Positions 6,508 through 14,264 of a stretch of DNA of 28,040 nucleotides are shown in pieces (position 1 is the first letter of the stretch; the number at the start of each line of letters is the position of its first letter). The notes under the pieces were generated by a model. The model worked only from the letters and a program-made list of their open reading frames with translations, made no database searches and was not told where the DNA came from. Location: positions 1-28,040 of the forward strand of contig CAJUBG010000051.1 of the NCBI GenBank assembly GCA_910584575.1, written 5' to 3'. The translations under genes were made by a program, and so were the position numbers. The stretch comes from an uncultured Dorea sp. (GTDB taxonomy: Bacteria > Bacillota > Clostridia > Lachnospirales > Lachnospiraceae).

Positions 6508-8729
6508 CGCACCTCCTTAAGCACATACAGCCTGGAGTCAAAATCCCCGTACTCCTGTGAATTTTCTACCACCTGGCCGGACATGCCATCAGTCGTAATC
6601 AAACCGATATTCATCAGTTCATCCCCATAATAGGTCTTCCCTGTTCCCTTCTCCTCATAGCAAGCCTCAGGCTTCAGCCCATGGAGACGCACTCTCGTAT
6701 ACGGCATATTTACATGGTTCAGCGTGCGGTACCATCCCACAATCGCCTCCGTCTGCCCTTCGTCCACCACCATCCAGCAAGTAATATTTCCTTCAAACGG
6801 ACTGGCAAGCCGATAAAACGTCCCAAACTGCAGAAGCTTACGGTACTCCTTCATAAACACAATCTGAGCCTTCACCATCTCCTGTTCTTCTTCGGTCAGC
6901 TTGTTCAAATCCAGTTCATACCCAAAGGTTCCAAAATACGCCACATTTGCCCTGGTGTGCAGCGGTGTATGACGGAATACCTGATGATTGGGCGCAACCG
7001 ACACATGGCTTCCGATACTGCTTATGGGATAACAGAATGAAGTTCCATACTGAATCTTCAAACGCTCTACTGCATCAGAGTCGTCGCTGGCCCATCCCTG
7101 AGGCGCATAGTAGAGGATGCCTGGGTCAAACCTCGCCCCGCCGCTTGCACAGGACTCAAAGAGGACGTGGGGGAAACGGGTATTCAGGCGTTCATACAGG
7201 TCATATACCCCCAGAATGTAGCGGTGGAACACCTCGCCCTGCCGTTTCGGGGGCAGAGCCGCAGAATAACACTCCGTAATACTCCGGTTCATATCCCATT
7301 TAATGTAAGAAACCTTCGCCTCACTCAAAATCTTTGCCATCATTTCGTAAATGCAGTCAACAACCTCTTTCCGTGAGAAATCCAGTACGTACTGGTTTCT
7401 GCCATGGGAAATACTTCTTTTTGGCGTGGCAAGAATCCAATCCGGATGCTTACGGTAAAGGTCAGAATCCTTGTTCACCATCTCCGGCTCGAACCAAAGA
7501 CCGAACTTCATTCCCAGTCCTTCAATCCGTTCTGCAAGCCCCGTAATTCCGCGGGGCAGACGCTCAAGGTTCGCCACCCAGTCGCCCAGTCCCGCATGGT
7601 CGCTGCTGCGCTCTCCAAACCATCCGTCATCCAGCACAAACAGCTCTACACCGCACTCCTTTGCTTTAGCCGCAATCTCAACGAGACGGTCCTCCGTAAA
7701 ATCAAAATACGTAGCCTCCCAGTTGTTATTTAAGATTGGCCTTGCCTTATCCCGCCAGTACCCTCTAGCAAGGCGCTTCTGATACAGACGGTGAAACGTC
7801 TGGCTCATGCCGTTCAAGCCCTGGTCAGAATAGACCATCACCGCCTCCGGCGTCTGGAAGCTCTCGCCACTCTCAAGCGCCCAGTCAAACCCCATGGGAT
7901 GAATCCCCATCAGCACTCTCGTGGTATCATGGGTATCCACCTCCGCCTGCGCCAGAAAGTTACCGCTGTAAATCAGGCTTATGCCAATCACCTCTCCCTG
8001 AAATTCACTGGCCTGCGGCCGCTTCAGCACGATAAACGGATTGTGCTCATGGGAGGAATGTCCCCTTAAGCTGTCCACCGCCTGGATGCCCTGCTCTAAC
8101 CTTCTGACCTTCAGATGCCGTTCCCTGGCCCATGCGCCGGAAAACTGAAGCCACTCATAATCATAGTCCGGCAAATCCATACACAGGCTCATAGCCGTAG
8201 TCAAATGAAGCTCATCCGTCCCTTGATTGGTAATCCTTGCGCTTCTGGCAAGGATGCCTCCTTTGGCAAAAATGGAATATAACAGCTCTAAAACCACTCC
8301 TGTGACCGAATCCTTAAGAGTCAGGATTAACGTCTGGGCTTCCTCCTCCTTCTCCGTATAGGTTGCCGGAAGTCCTGATAATTTGGGTTTCCCATTGGTA
8401 ATTTCATGTCCCACATATTGAAAATCACAAAGCCTGCTGCCGTTGGGCTGTAAAATTTCCACAGCAGGATGGCGGTAATCCGTTGTCCCGTAGACGCCGT
8501 ACTCCTGCTTCACATGCTCCAGAGATAAGGAATATTCCCCCTCATACAGATAGGAGGCCATAGGGCGCGGCATCGCCTCATACAGATAAGAAAAATCCTC
8601 CCTGTTATGAACCCTTTTTCCAAAATAAAGCTGCCCCATCTGCCCGTTTGGAAGAACCATCATAATATAGCTGATTTCCTGATTATACAGATGAAATGTC
8701 TTTTTCTCCTCGTTAAATACAATACTCAT
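6504..8729 (-). CDS. Alpha-galactosidase, GH36
   Basis: Hydrolyses terminal alpha-1,6-galactose from melibiose, raffinose-family sugars or galactomannan. The 741-aa length is typical of bacterial tetrameric GH36 enzymes. An N-terminal beta-supersandwich spans about 1-330. The TIM barrel includes FVLDDGWFG (D367-D368), KWDMNR with nucleophile D479, FESCASGGARFD, and WASDDSD with the acid/base at D549. A C-terminal beta domain ends YGDFDSRLYVLKEVR. There is no signal peptide, so it is cytoplasmic and depends on sugar import encoded elsewhere. The ATG at 8729 has a GGGAGG ribosome binding site. The AraC-family gene just upstream on the same strand is its probable activator. Substrate range within GH36 cannot be resolved from sequence alone. 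Confidence 0.95.
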   Translation of the reverse strand: MSIVFNEEKKTFHLYNQEISYIMMVLPNGQMGQLYFGKRVHNREDFSYLYEAMPRPMASYLYEGEYSLSLEHVKQEYGVYGTTDYRHPAVEILQPNGSRLCDFQYVGHEITNGKPKLSGLPATYTEKEEEAQTLILTLKDSVTGVVLELLYSIFAKGGILARSARITNQGTDELHLTTAMSLCMDLPDYDYEWLQFSGAWARERHLKVRRLEQGIQAVDSLRGHSSHEHNPFIVLKRPQASEFQGEVIGISLIYSGNFLAQAEVDTHDTTRVLMGIHPMGFDWALESGESFQTPEAVMVYSDQGLNGMSQTFHRLYQKRLARGYWRDKARPILNNNWEATYFDFTEDRLVEIAAKAKECGVELFVLDDGWFGERSSDHAGLGDWVANLERLPRGITGLAERIEGLGMKFGLWFEPEMVNKDSDLYRKHPDWILATPKRSISHGRNQYVLDFSRKEVVDCIYEMMAKILSEAKVSYIKWDMNRSITECYSAALPPKRQGEVFHRYILGVYDLYERLNTRFPHVLFESCASGGARFDPGILYYAPQGWASDDSDAVERLKIQYGTSFCYPISSIGSHVSVAPNHQVFRHTPLHTRANVAYFGTFGYELDLNKLTEEEQEMVKAQIVFMKEYRKLLQFGTFYRLASPFEGNITCWMVVDEGQTEAIVGWYRTLNHVNMPYTRVRLHGLKPEACYEEKGTGKTYYGDELMNIGLITTDGMSGQVVENSQEYGDFDSRLYVLKEVR

Positions 8730-8805
8730 AAGAACCTCCCAAGCCCGTTCATTTTTATAATTTATGGATTGATTTTATCGAAAAAAGTCATTGAAAGCTA
8801 TATTC

Positions 8806-8830
8806 ATTTGTCGGATAAAAATGTCCAAAT
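8806..8830. promoter_or_regulatory. Inverted repeat upstream of alpha-galactosidase, candidate AraC site
   Basis: ATTTG (8806-8810) and CAAAT (8826-8830) flank GTCGGATAAAAATGTC, in a 106-nt AT-rich gap between the AraC stop and the alpha-galactosidase start. It lies about 80-100 nt upstream of the start codon, a suitable distance for an activator site. No strong -35 is visible in the gap, which fits an activated promoter. Confidence 0.4.
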
Positions 8831-8835
8831 GTTGG

Positions 8836-9717
8836 TTATAGACTTTCCAGCGCATCGATATTCTCCTTCAGATGCTCTTTTGTCTCACTCCGGCTCTTTT
8901 CCCTGTATTTTGCCGGCGTAATTCCCCGTTTCGCCTTAAACACCTTTCCGAAGGAATAGGCGCTCTGATAGCCGCAGGACAATGCAATCTCCTCAAGCTT
9001 TAATTCCGTAAGGGTCAAAAGCTCAGCCGCCCTGGTAAGACGGTAATTCGTCAGGTAATCCTGCACAGACACATGGAGATACCTGCGAAACAGCTCATAC
9101 AGATAAGTCCGGTCAACACAGACATATTTGGCAATATCCGTCACACGGATTGCATTGAAATAATTATTGCGGACAAATTCCACCGCCCTGCTGATATGGA
9201 CATTCTCCCCGTCCTGCCCTCTTGGCGTTCCAATCTCAATATCCTGTGACAAAACAGCAAAAAATGAGTACAGAAGGCTCTGTCTCTCATACTGGCTGGT
9301 AATACTTCCTGTGCTATTTTTAAGCATCTTAATGACCGACTCCTTTAACTCGGACGCATGGTCACTCCGGTAAATGGGCTGTCCGCTGCTAAGCCCGATA
9401 TCCCGCAGGTATTCCCTGACATTGGTACCGTTAAAGCCAAGCCACAGGTATTCCCAGGGCTCGTCCACGTCCGCCTGATAAAAGGTCAGTACGTTCGGCT
9501 CAATCAGAAAACCCTGTCCGGCCTCCAGGCAGTACGTGGTATCCCCGATACAGTACCGTCCCTTTCCTTTTAAAATATAATGGATGAGATAATCCGGCCT
9601 GACTGCCGGCCCGAAGCTGTGCAGTGGCTCACATTTACTGTATCCGCAGCAGCACAGGTATAACTCAGAAAACTTCCGGTTCGATAACTGTAATACATAA
9701 GCATCTTCCATTGTCAT
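8836..9717 (-). CDS. AraC-family transcriptional activator
   Basis: A 293-aa regulator with an N-terminal cupin-type sugar-sensing domain (LIHYILKGKGRY, GQGFLIEPNVLTFYQAD, EPWEYLWLGFNG) and a C-terminal pair of HTH motifs. The first is ITDIAKYV-like (IRVTDIAKYVCVDRTYLYEL). The second is LEEIALSCGYQSAYSFGKVF, followed by the signature KRGITPAKYRE. The layout matches MelR/RafR/MsmR-type regulators that control galactoside use, and the alpha-galactosidase is the next gene. The start at 9717 has AGGAG 4-5 nt upstream. The gene begins only 19 nt after the stop of the polyferredoxin gene, so read-through from that unrelated operon is possible. Confidence 0.9.
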   Translation of the reverse strand: MTMEDAYVLQLSNRKFSELYLCCCGYSKCEPLHSFGPAVRPDYLIHYILKGKGRYCIGDTTYCLEAGQGFLIEPNVLTFYQADVDEPWEYLWLGFNGTNVREYLRDIGLSSGQPIYRSDHASELKESVIKMLKNSTGSITSQYERQSLLYSFFAVLSQDIEIGTPRGQDGENVHISRAVEFVRNNYFNAIRVTDIAKYVCVDRTYLYELFRRYLHVSVQDYLTNYRLTRAAELLTLTELKLEEIALSCGYQSAYSFGKVFKAKRGITPAKYREKSRSETKEHLKENIDALESL

Positions 9718-9736
9718 GAATCTCCTATATATTCTC

Positions 9737-10627
9737 TCACACTTTTTCCGCCTGATGCCTGACTCCCTCATCCTTAAGCTTCACTTCGCCAATCGCGTGT
9801 ACCGGACAAGATTTTTTGCACAGACCGCAACGGATACATTCCAGACTGTTGGCATTTTTCATAGGCTTCACCTGCATCTTGCAGACCTTTTCACAGACGC
9901 CGCAGCCCGTACATTTCTCCTGGTCTACCCTATACCGGAATACAGAGATGGGATTGAACACCGAGTAAATGGCGCCAAGAGGACATATATATTTACAAAA
10001 CGGCCTGTATATCAAGATAGAAAATACAATCGTCAGAACCAGCAGCAGATTTTTCCACGCGTAAAGCCCTCCCAGGGCGCTGCGCATGGACTGATTCATA
10101 AGCACCAATGGAAGCCCGCCCTCCAGCGTCCCCGCCGGACAGATTAATTTGCAGAAATAAGGCAAACCCTGCCCCAGAATATCCACCACGAACATAGGCA
10201 AGAGTATGACAAATACCGCCAGAATCACATATTTCAATTTCCGCAGCAGCTTATCTCCCCGAAAGGCCCCTATTTTCTTTGGAAATGGAAGCTTATGCAG
10301 AAGCTCTTGGATTAATCCAAAGGGACAAAGCCAGCCGCAGACAAATCTTCCCGTCAGCGCGCCCACAAACATCAAAAACCCCGCCACATAAAACGCAAAC
10401 TTGAAATTCCAGTTTCCAATAACCGCCTGCATTGCCCCGATAGGGCAGGCGCCAAGAGCCCCTGGACAGGAATAACAATTAAGCCCAGGAACGCACAGGT
10501 TCTTAAGCCTTCCTCGATATATTTTCCCCTGAATAAACCCAATCAGGTAACTATTGGTAAGAAGCGCCCACAAAGCCTGGACTCTATGGCGTTTCCACTC
10601 ACATTTCTTTTCTCTATCCAATTCCAA
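9737..10627 (-). CDS. Membrane polyferredoxin (NapH/NosR-like 4Fe-4S protein)
   Basis: A 296-aa membrane protein with about five hydrophobic segments, expected to pass electrons across or along the membrane. It has an N-terminal Cys-rich segment (GLNCYSCPGALGACPIGA), the NapH-type motifs CGWLCPFG and CKYICPLGA, and a C-terminal pair of 4Fe-4S motifs, CTGCGVCEKVC and CIRCGLCKKSCP. Translation appears to start at TTG (10627), since GGAG lies 4 nt before it and no ATG is available before the first conserved segment. A second TTG two codons later is also possible. It overlaps the end of the CD1871A-type gene by 14 nt and follows a TlpA-like gene. This suggests a cytoplasm-to-surface thiol-reducing route in which it supplies electrons; that pathway is inferred from the neighbours. 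Confidence 0.88.
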   Translation of the reverse strand: MELDREKKCEWKRHRVQALWALLTNSYLIGFIQGKIYRGRLKNLCVPGLNCYSCPGALGACPIGAMQAVIGNWNFKFAFYVAGFLMFVGALTGRFVCGWLCPFGLIQELLHKLPFPKKIGAFRGDKLLRKLKYVILAVFVILLPMFVVDILGQGLPYFCKLICPAGTLEGGLPLVLMNQSMRSALGGLYAWKNLLLVLTIVFSILIYRPFCKYICPLGAIYSVFNPISVFRYRVDQEKCTGCGVCEKVCKMQVKPMKNANSLECIRCGLCKKSCPVHAIGEVKLKDEGVRHQAEKV

Positions 10628-10763
10628 TACACTCCATACATATATTAATTGCCTTTTCCAATACTACTCCCATCTCCCCGCGGTAAATGCCAAAGCCTAT
10701 CATCCCAAGCCCCAGGAGGGCGATAGAGATTCCCAACCAGGGAGACTTAAGAAGGCGGCTCAC
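10614..10763 (-). CDS. CD1871A-type small CxxC membrane peptide
   Basis: A 49-aa protein starting at GTG (10763), which overlaps the TlpA-like stop (GTGA). It reads VSRLLKSPWLGISIALLGLG, then MIGFGIYRGEMGVVLEKAIN, ending ICMECIGIG. One transmembrane helix covers residues about 9-26, followed by the YRGE motif and a C-terminal CxxC. This matches the small CD1871A-family CxxC proteins that accompany TlpA-like lipoproteins and polyferredoxins in Clostridia (family recalled from memory). Its stop lies inside the start of the polyferredoxin gene, so all three genes are translationally coupled. The CxxC probably carries electrons or binds a cofactor between the two larger partners; its biochemistry is not established. 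Confidence 0.85.
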   Translation of the reverse strand: MSRLLKSPWLGISIALLGLGMIGFGIYRGEMGVVLEKAINICMECIGIG

Positions 10764-11380
10764 CTTTCAACCTCTTTGAGTACATTTTCGATAATAGTCC
10801 TCCAATCCTCGTAGGAACGGCTTCCGGAATAGGTATCTCCTACAATATTGCCCTCCCTGTCCACAAAAAATGTTTCCGGTACGGCATTAATCCCTGCAAG
10901 CCTGCCGCCCAGATACCCTTCATCCGGTATCAGGAAGGGATAAGACACCCCTGTTTTTTCTGCCAAAAGCTTCGCCTTCTCCACATTTTCAGAACTGCCG
11001 ACAGTATCCAGGGCAATACCGACTATATTGACACCCTGATCCTTCATTTCCTCATAAAGCTTCCCCAGATCGGGAATCTCATTGATACAGGGCGTACACC
11101 AGGTAGTGAAAACATTTACCATAGTCAGGTCATAGTCCGCAAACATTTCCTGCGTATAAGTCTCGTCATTCACATCCTTTATAGAGAATTCTCCCAGGTT
11201 TCCGGCACTCTCTCCCAACTCATCTTCTGTCTCTGACGCAGGCGTCTGATTTTCTTCTGCCCCTGACTCCTTCTGGGACGCAATAGACTGCTCTTTAGAG
11301 GAACAGCCGCTTAAGACAGGCGTACAGCACATGGCCGCCGCCAATAAAGTACATAACACTTCTTTTCTGAATCTCATCAT
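10760..11380 (-). CDS. TlpA/ResA-like thiol-disulfide lipoprotein
   Basis: A 206-aa exported thioredoxin-fold protein. The lipoprotein signal peptide ends at the lipobox VLSGC (residues about 22-26). An acidic, Ser/Glu-rich linker follows (residues about 27-60). The thioredoxin domain has the active site TTWCTPCINE, the AhpC/TSA-type insertion IVGIALDTVG, and the cis-proline in NAVPETFFVD. It should act on the outer face of the membrane, reducing disulfides or methionine-sulfoxide-repair partners. It heads the operon with the CxxC peptide and polyferredoxin. AAGGAG lies about 10 nt before the ATG at 11380; the second ATG at 11377 is equally possible. Confidence 0.92.
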   Translation of the reverse strand: MMRFRKEVLCTLLAAAMCCTPVLSGCSSKEQSIASQKESGAEENQTPASETEDELGESAGNLGEFSIKDVNDETYTQEMFADYDLTMVNVFTTWCTPCINEIPDLGKLYEEMKDQGVNIVGIALDTVGSSENVEKAKLLAEKTGVSYPFLIPDEGYLGGRLAGINAVPETFFVDREGNIVGDTYSGSRSYEDWRTIIENVLKEVER

Positions 11381-11412
11381 GTCATAACTTCTCCTTTTCT
11401 TGAATCTTTCTT

Positions 11413-11440
11413 ATTTTAACATATTATTGGCCAAATTCAA
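11413..11440 (-). promoter_or_regulatory. Promoter of the TlpA-like operon
   Basis: On the minus strand TTGAAT (11435-11440) and TAAAAT (11413-11418) are separated by 16 nt. The spacer contains the palindrome TTGGCCAA (11427-11434). On the plus strand a weaker TTGAAA (11448-11453)/GAGAAT (11471-11476) pair could serve the divergent PLP-enzyme gene. Confidence 0.55.
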
Positions 11441-11507
11441 AAAAAAGTTGAAAAACCTCTCTGAACATGGGAGAATAATAATGATAACCAGGAAAGAAGG
11501 TAACACC

Positions 11508-12617
11508 ATGTCAGAAAATCAAAAACAGGCACGCCCTGCATTTCACGGAAGTGATATTGAGCAGATTGAAAAATACTACGGAATACCCAAAGAAAGCATT
11601 ATAAAATTCGGCGCCAATGTAAACCCTCTGGGCTTATCCGGCTCGGTACGAAAAGCCATGGCAGAACATTTAGACATCATCACCAGTTATCCGGACAGAG
11701 ACTATAAGACATTGCGTCAGGCCATTGCGGACTACTGCGGTACGGATATGGATTATGTGGTGACAGGAAACGGCTCAACAGAACTGATTTCCCTGCTAAT
11801 CACTCAGCGAAACGCCAGACATGCTCTGGTAATCGGCCCCACTTATTCGGAATACGAAAGAGAACTGTCCCTCACAGGAGGACGGATTTCCAATTATTAT
11901 CTGGAGGAAACACAGGAATTTCGGATAGACCTTCACCATCTGGAGGATACTCTTGAGGATGATGTAGATTTCCTAATCCTGTGCAATCCAAACAATCCTA
12001 CTTCTTCTGCCCTCACCTGTGACGAGCTTGCTTCACTGGCCGAACTGTGCAGGGAACGCGGGATTTTTGTAATGATTGACGAAACCTATGTGGAGTTCGC
12101 CCCTTCCATAGATGAGATTTCCGCCGTTCCCTTGATTGCACGCTATGATAATCTGATGATTATTCGGGGCGTATCCAAGTTCTTCGCCGCCCCAGGACTT
12201 AGGCTTGGCTACGGTATCACTTGTAATCGGACATTTCTGAAGCATTTAAAGCAGCGTCAGAATCCATGGTCATTAAACAGCCTGGGCGCATTTGCAGGTG
12301 AAATCATGCTAAAGGACAGGGATTACATCAGCCGCACAAGAGATTTGATTCTTTCTGAGCGCAGCAAATGTCTGGCTGCCTTGGAGGATTATCGCTATGC
12401 AAAGGTCTATCCTGCTTATGGGAATTTTATTCTGATAAAGATTGTGAAGGAAGGCGTAACCTCCTTTGACGTGTTTGAACACGCCGTCAGGCAGGGTATG
12501 ATGATACGTGACTGTTCCTCCTTTGCCGGACTTTCGGGGGAATATGTGCGGTTCTGTATTATGATGCCAGAGGATAATGAACGACTCCTGCACTGTCTGG
12601 GGGAATTGCTGGCCTGA
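11508..12617 (+). CDS. PLP-dependent HisC/CobD-type aminotransferase or decarboxylase
   Basis: A 369-aa class I/II fold-type I PLP enzyme. The N-terminus RPAFHGSDIEQIEKYYGI, then FGANVNPLGL, resembles CobD (L-threonine-O-3-phosphate decarboxylase) as much as HisC. Conserved features are CNPNNPTS (N160), IDETYVEF (D191), GVSKFFAAPGLRLGYG with the PLP-binding Lys224, and the substrate-carboxylate Arg near the C-terminus (EYVRFCIM). The start at 11508 has AGAAGG 7-8 nt upstream; in-frame sequence back to 11400 has no such site. No cobalamin or histidine genes are nearby, so the substrate is undetermined; HisC-like transamination and CobD-like decarboxylation are both possible. It is divergent from the TlpA operon and 36 nt before the next gene. 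Confidence 0.8.
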   Translation: MSENQKQARPAFHGSDIEQIEKYYGIPKESIIKFGANVNPLGLSGSVRKAMAEHLDIITSYPDRDYKTLRQAIADYCGTDMDYVVTGNGSTELISLLITQRNARHALVIGPTYSEYERELSLTGGRISNYYLEETQEFRIDLHHLEDTLEDDVDFLILCNPNNPTSSALTCDELASLAELCRERGIFVMIDETYVEFAPSIDEISAVPLIARYDNLMIIRGVSKFFAAPGLRLGYGITCNRTFLKHLKQRQNPWSLNSLGAFAGEIMLKDRDYISRTRDLILSERSKCLAALEDYRYAKVYPAYGNFILIKIVKEGVTSFDVFEHAVRQGMMIRDCSSFAGLSGEYVRFCIMMPEDNERLLHCLGELLA

Positions 12618-12653
12618 TACAAAACATATCACTTAAGAAAGGGGATTGTTCAT

Positions 12654-14225
12654 ATGGGGATTTACTTAAATCCAGGAAACCGAAGTTTCCAGATGTCACT
12701 TAATTCTAAAATTTACATCGACAAAAGCGGACTGATTTCCTATACAAACTCTGTTATCAATACTGCACAGCGTTTTGTCTGCGTAAGCCGTCCAAGACGT
12801 TTTGGAAAATCCATGGCTGCTGAGATGCTTGCAGCTTATTATGGCAGAGGTATGGATTCCAGCGGGCAGTTTGACCATCTGGCCATTGCCGGCGACACTA
12901 GCTATCGAGAGCATTTGAATCAATATAATGTTATATTCCTGAATGTCCAGCAATTTTTAAGCCGTACACATAACATTGCCAAAATGAAATCACTAATTGA
13001 AAATTATCTGGTGAAAGAGCTATCCCTCGCCTGCCCTGATCTTCACTTTTTTGATACTTCAGACTTGATTGGCTGTCTGATGGATGTATTTGCCGCAACA
13101 AATATTGCTTTCATCTTTATCATCGACGAATGGGACTGCATCTTCAGAGAATACAAACACGATATTGATTCCCAAAGGCTCTACCTGGACTTCCTACGTA
13201 ATCTGCTTAAAGACCAGCCTTACGTTGCCCTTGCATATATGACGGGTATCCTCCCCATAAAAAAATACGGAACCCACTCTGCCCTGAATATGTTCGACGA
13301 ATTTTCCATGACCAATCCCGGCCCCCTGGCCACCTTTGTCGGATTTACAGATGAAGAAGTAAAAGGATTATGTCCGATTTACCAGATGGATTATGATGAA
13401 GTGAAGCGTCTGTATGACGGCTATTGCTTTGAAGGCACAACCCATATTTACAGCCCCCGTTCAGTAGTCAGCGCCATGCTTACCCGAAGCTATGACAATT
13501 TCTGGAATAAGACCGAGACTTTTGAGGCACTTCGTGACTATATTATGTTGAATTTCAAGGGATTAAAAGACATTGTCACCCAACTCCTTGCGGGCGTGCG
13601 CAAAAAGATTAACACCACCACATTTACCAATGATATGACTACATTTTCCTCTGCGGACGATGTGCTTACGCTCTTAATCCACTTAGGATATCTGGGATAT
13701 GATTTCAAAACAAAAGAAGTCTTTATTCCCAATTCTGAGATTGCTTCCGAATTCTGCAATGCCGTTGAGTCCGCCGGATGGGATACGGTGGCCGATGCAA
13801 TCAAAAGCTCGGAGGCGTTGTTAGAGGCAACCCTCCATAAAGACTCTGACGCCGTTGCCGCAGGACTTGAAAAGGCACATATGGAAACTTCTATATTGGC
13901 ATATAATGATGAAAATGCCCTCTCCTGTACCATTGCACTGGCGTATTACAGCGCCAGGGAATACTATCTCTCCTTTAGAGAGCTTCCCACCAGAAAAGGG
14001 TTTGCCGATATTGTATACATTCCAAGGAAAACCCATCCGGAAAAGCCCGCCCTCGTCATTGAGCTTAAGTGGGATCAATCTACGGACGGCGCCATTTCGC
14101 AGATCAGAGACAGATGTTATGTGGAAGCGCTGACAGACTACCACGGAAATCTCCTTCTCGTAGGCGTCAGCTATGACACGAAAACCAAAAAACATCAATG
14201 CAAAATCGTTGATTTTATATTATAA
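12654..14225 (+). CDS. AAA-ATPase-like protein with C-terminal PD-(D/E)XK nuclease domain
   Basis: A 523-aa protein of the multicopy family joining an AAA-ATPase-like domain (PF09820 type) to a PD-(D/E)XK domain (PDDEXK_9, PF08011 type). The P-loop is SRPRRFGKS (45-53) and Walker B FIFIIDEWD (about 158-166). The family sequence YDGYCF follows, in RLYDGYCFEG. The nuclease core is GFADIVYIP (D452), VIELKWD (E470 and K472) and SQIRDRCY. It is preceded by a good ribosome binding site (AAAGGGG). Such genes are abundant and often near mobile DNA in gut Firmicutes and Bacteroidetes; their function is unknown, though DNA processing is implied. Here it sits between two metabolic genes and looks like an independent insertion. 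Confidence 0.88.
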   Translation: MGIYLNPGNRSFQMSLNSKIYIDKSGLISYTNSVINTAQRFVCVSRPRRFGKSMAAEMLAAYYGRGMDSSGQFDHLAIAGDTSYREHLNQYNVIFLNVQQFLSRTHNIAKMKSLIENYLVKELSLACPDLHFFDTSDLIGCLMDVFAATNIAFIFIIDEWDCIFREYKHDIDSQRLYLDFLRNLLKDQPYVALAYMTGILPIKKYGTHSALNMFDEFSMTNPGPLATFVGFTDEEVKGLCPIYQMDYDEVKRLYDGYCFEGTTHIYSPRSVVSAMLTRSYDNFWNKTETFEALRDYIMLNFKGLKDIVTQLLAGVRKKINTTTFTNDMTTFSSADDVLTLLIHLGYLGYDFKTKEVFIPNSEIASEFCNAVESAGWDTVADAIKSSEALLEATLHKDSDAVAAGLEKAHMETSILAYNDENALSCTIALAYYSAREYYLSFRELPTRKGFADIVYIPRKTHPEKPALVIELKWDQSTDGAISQIRDRCYVEALTDYHGNLLLVGVSYDTKTKKHQCKIVDFIL

Positions 14226-14264
14226 TTTTATATAGTATCAATCATAACGAAAGGAGAAAATATC

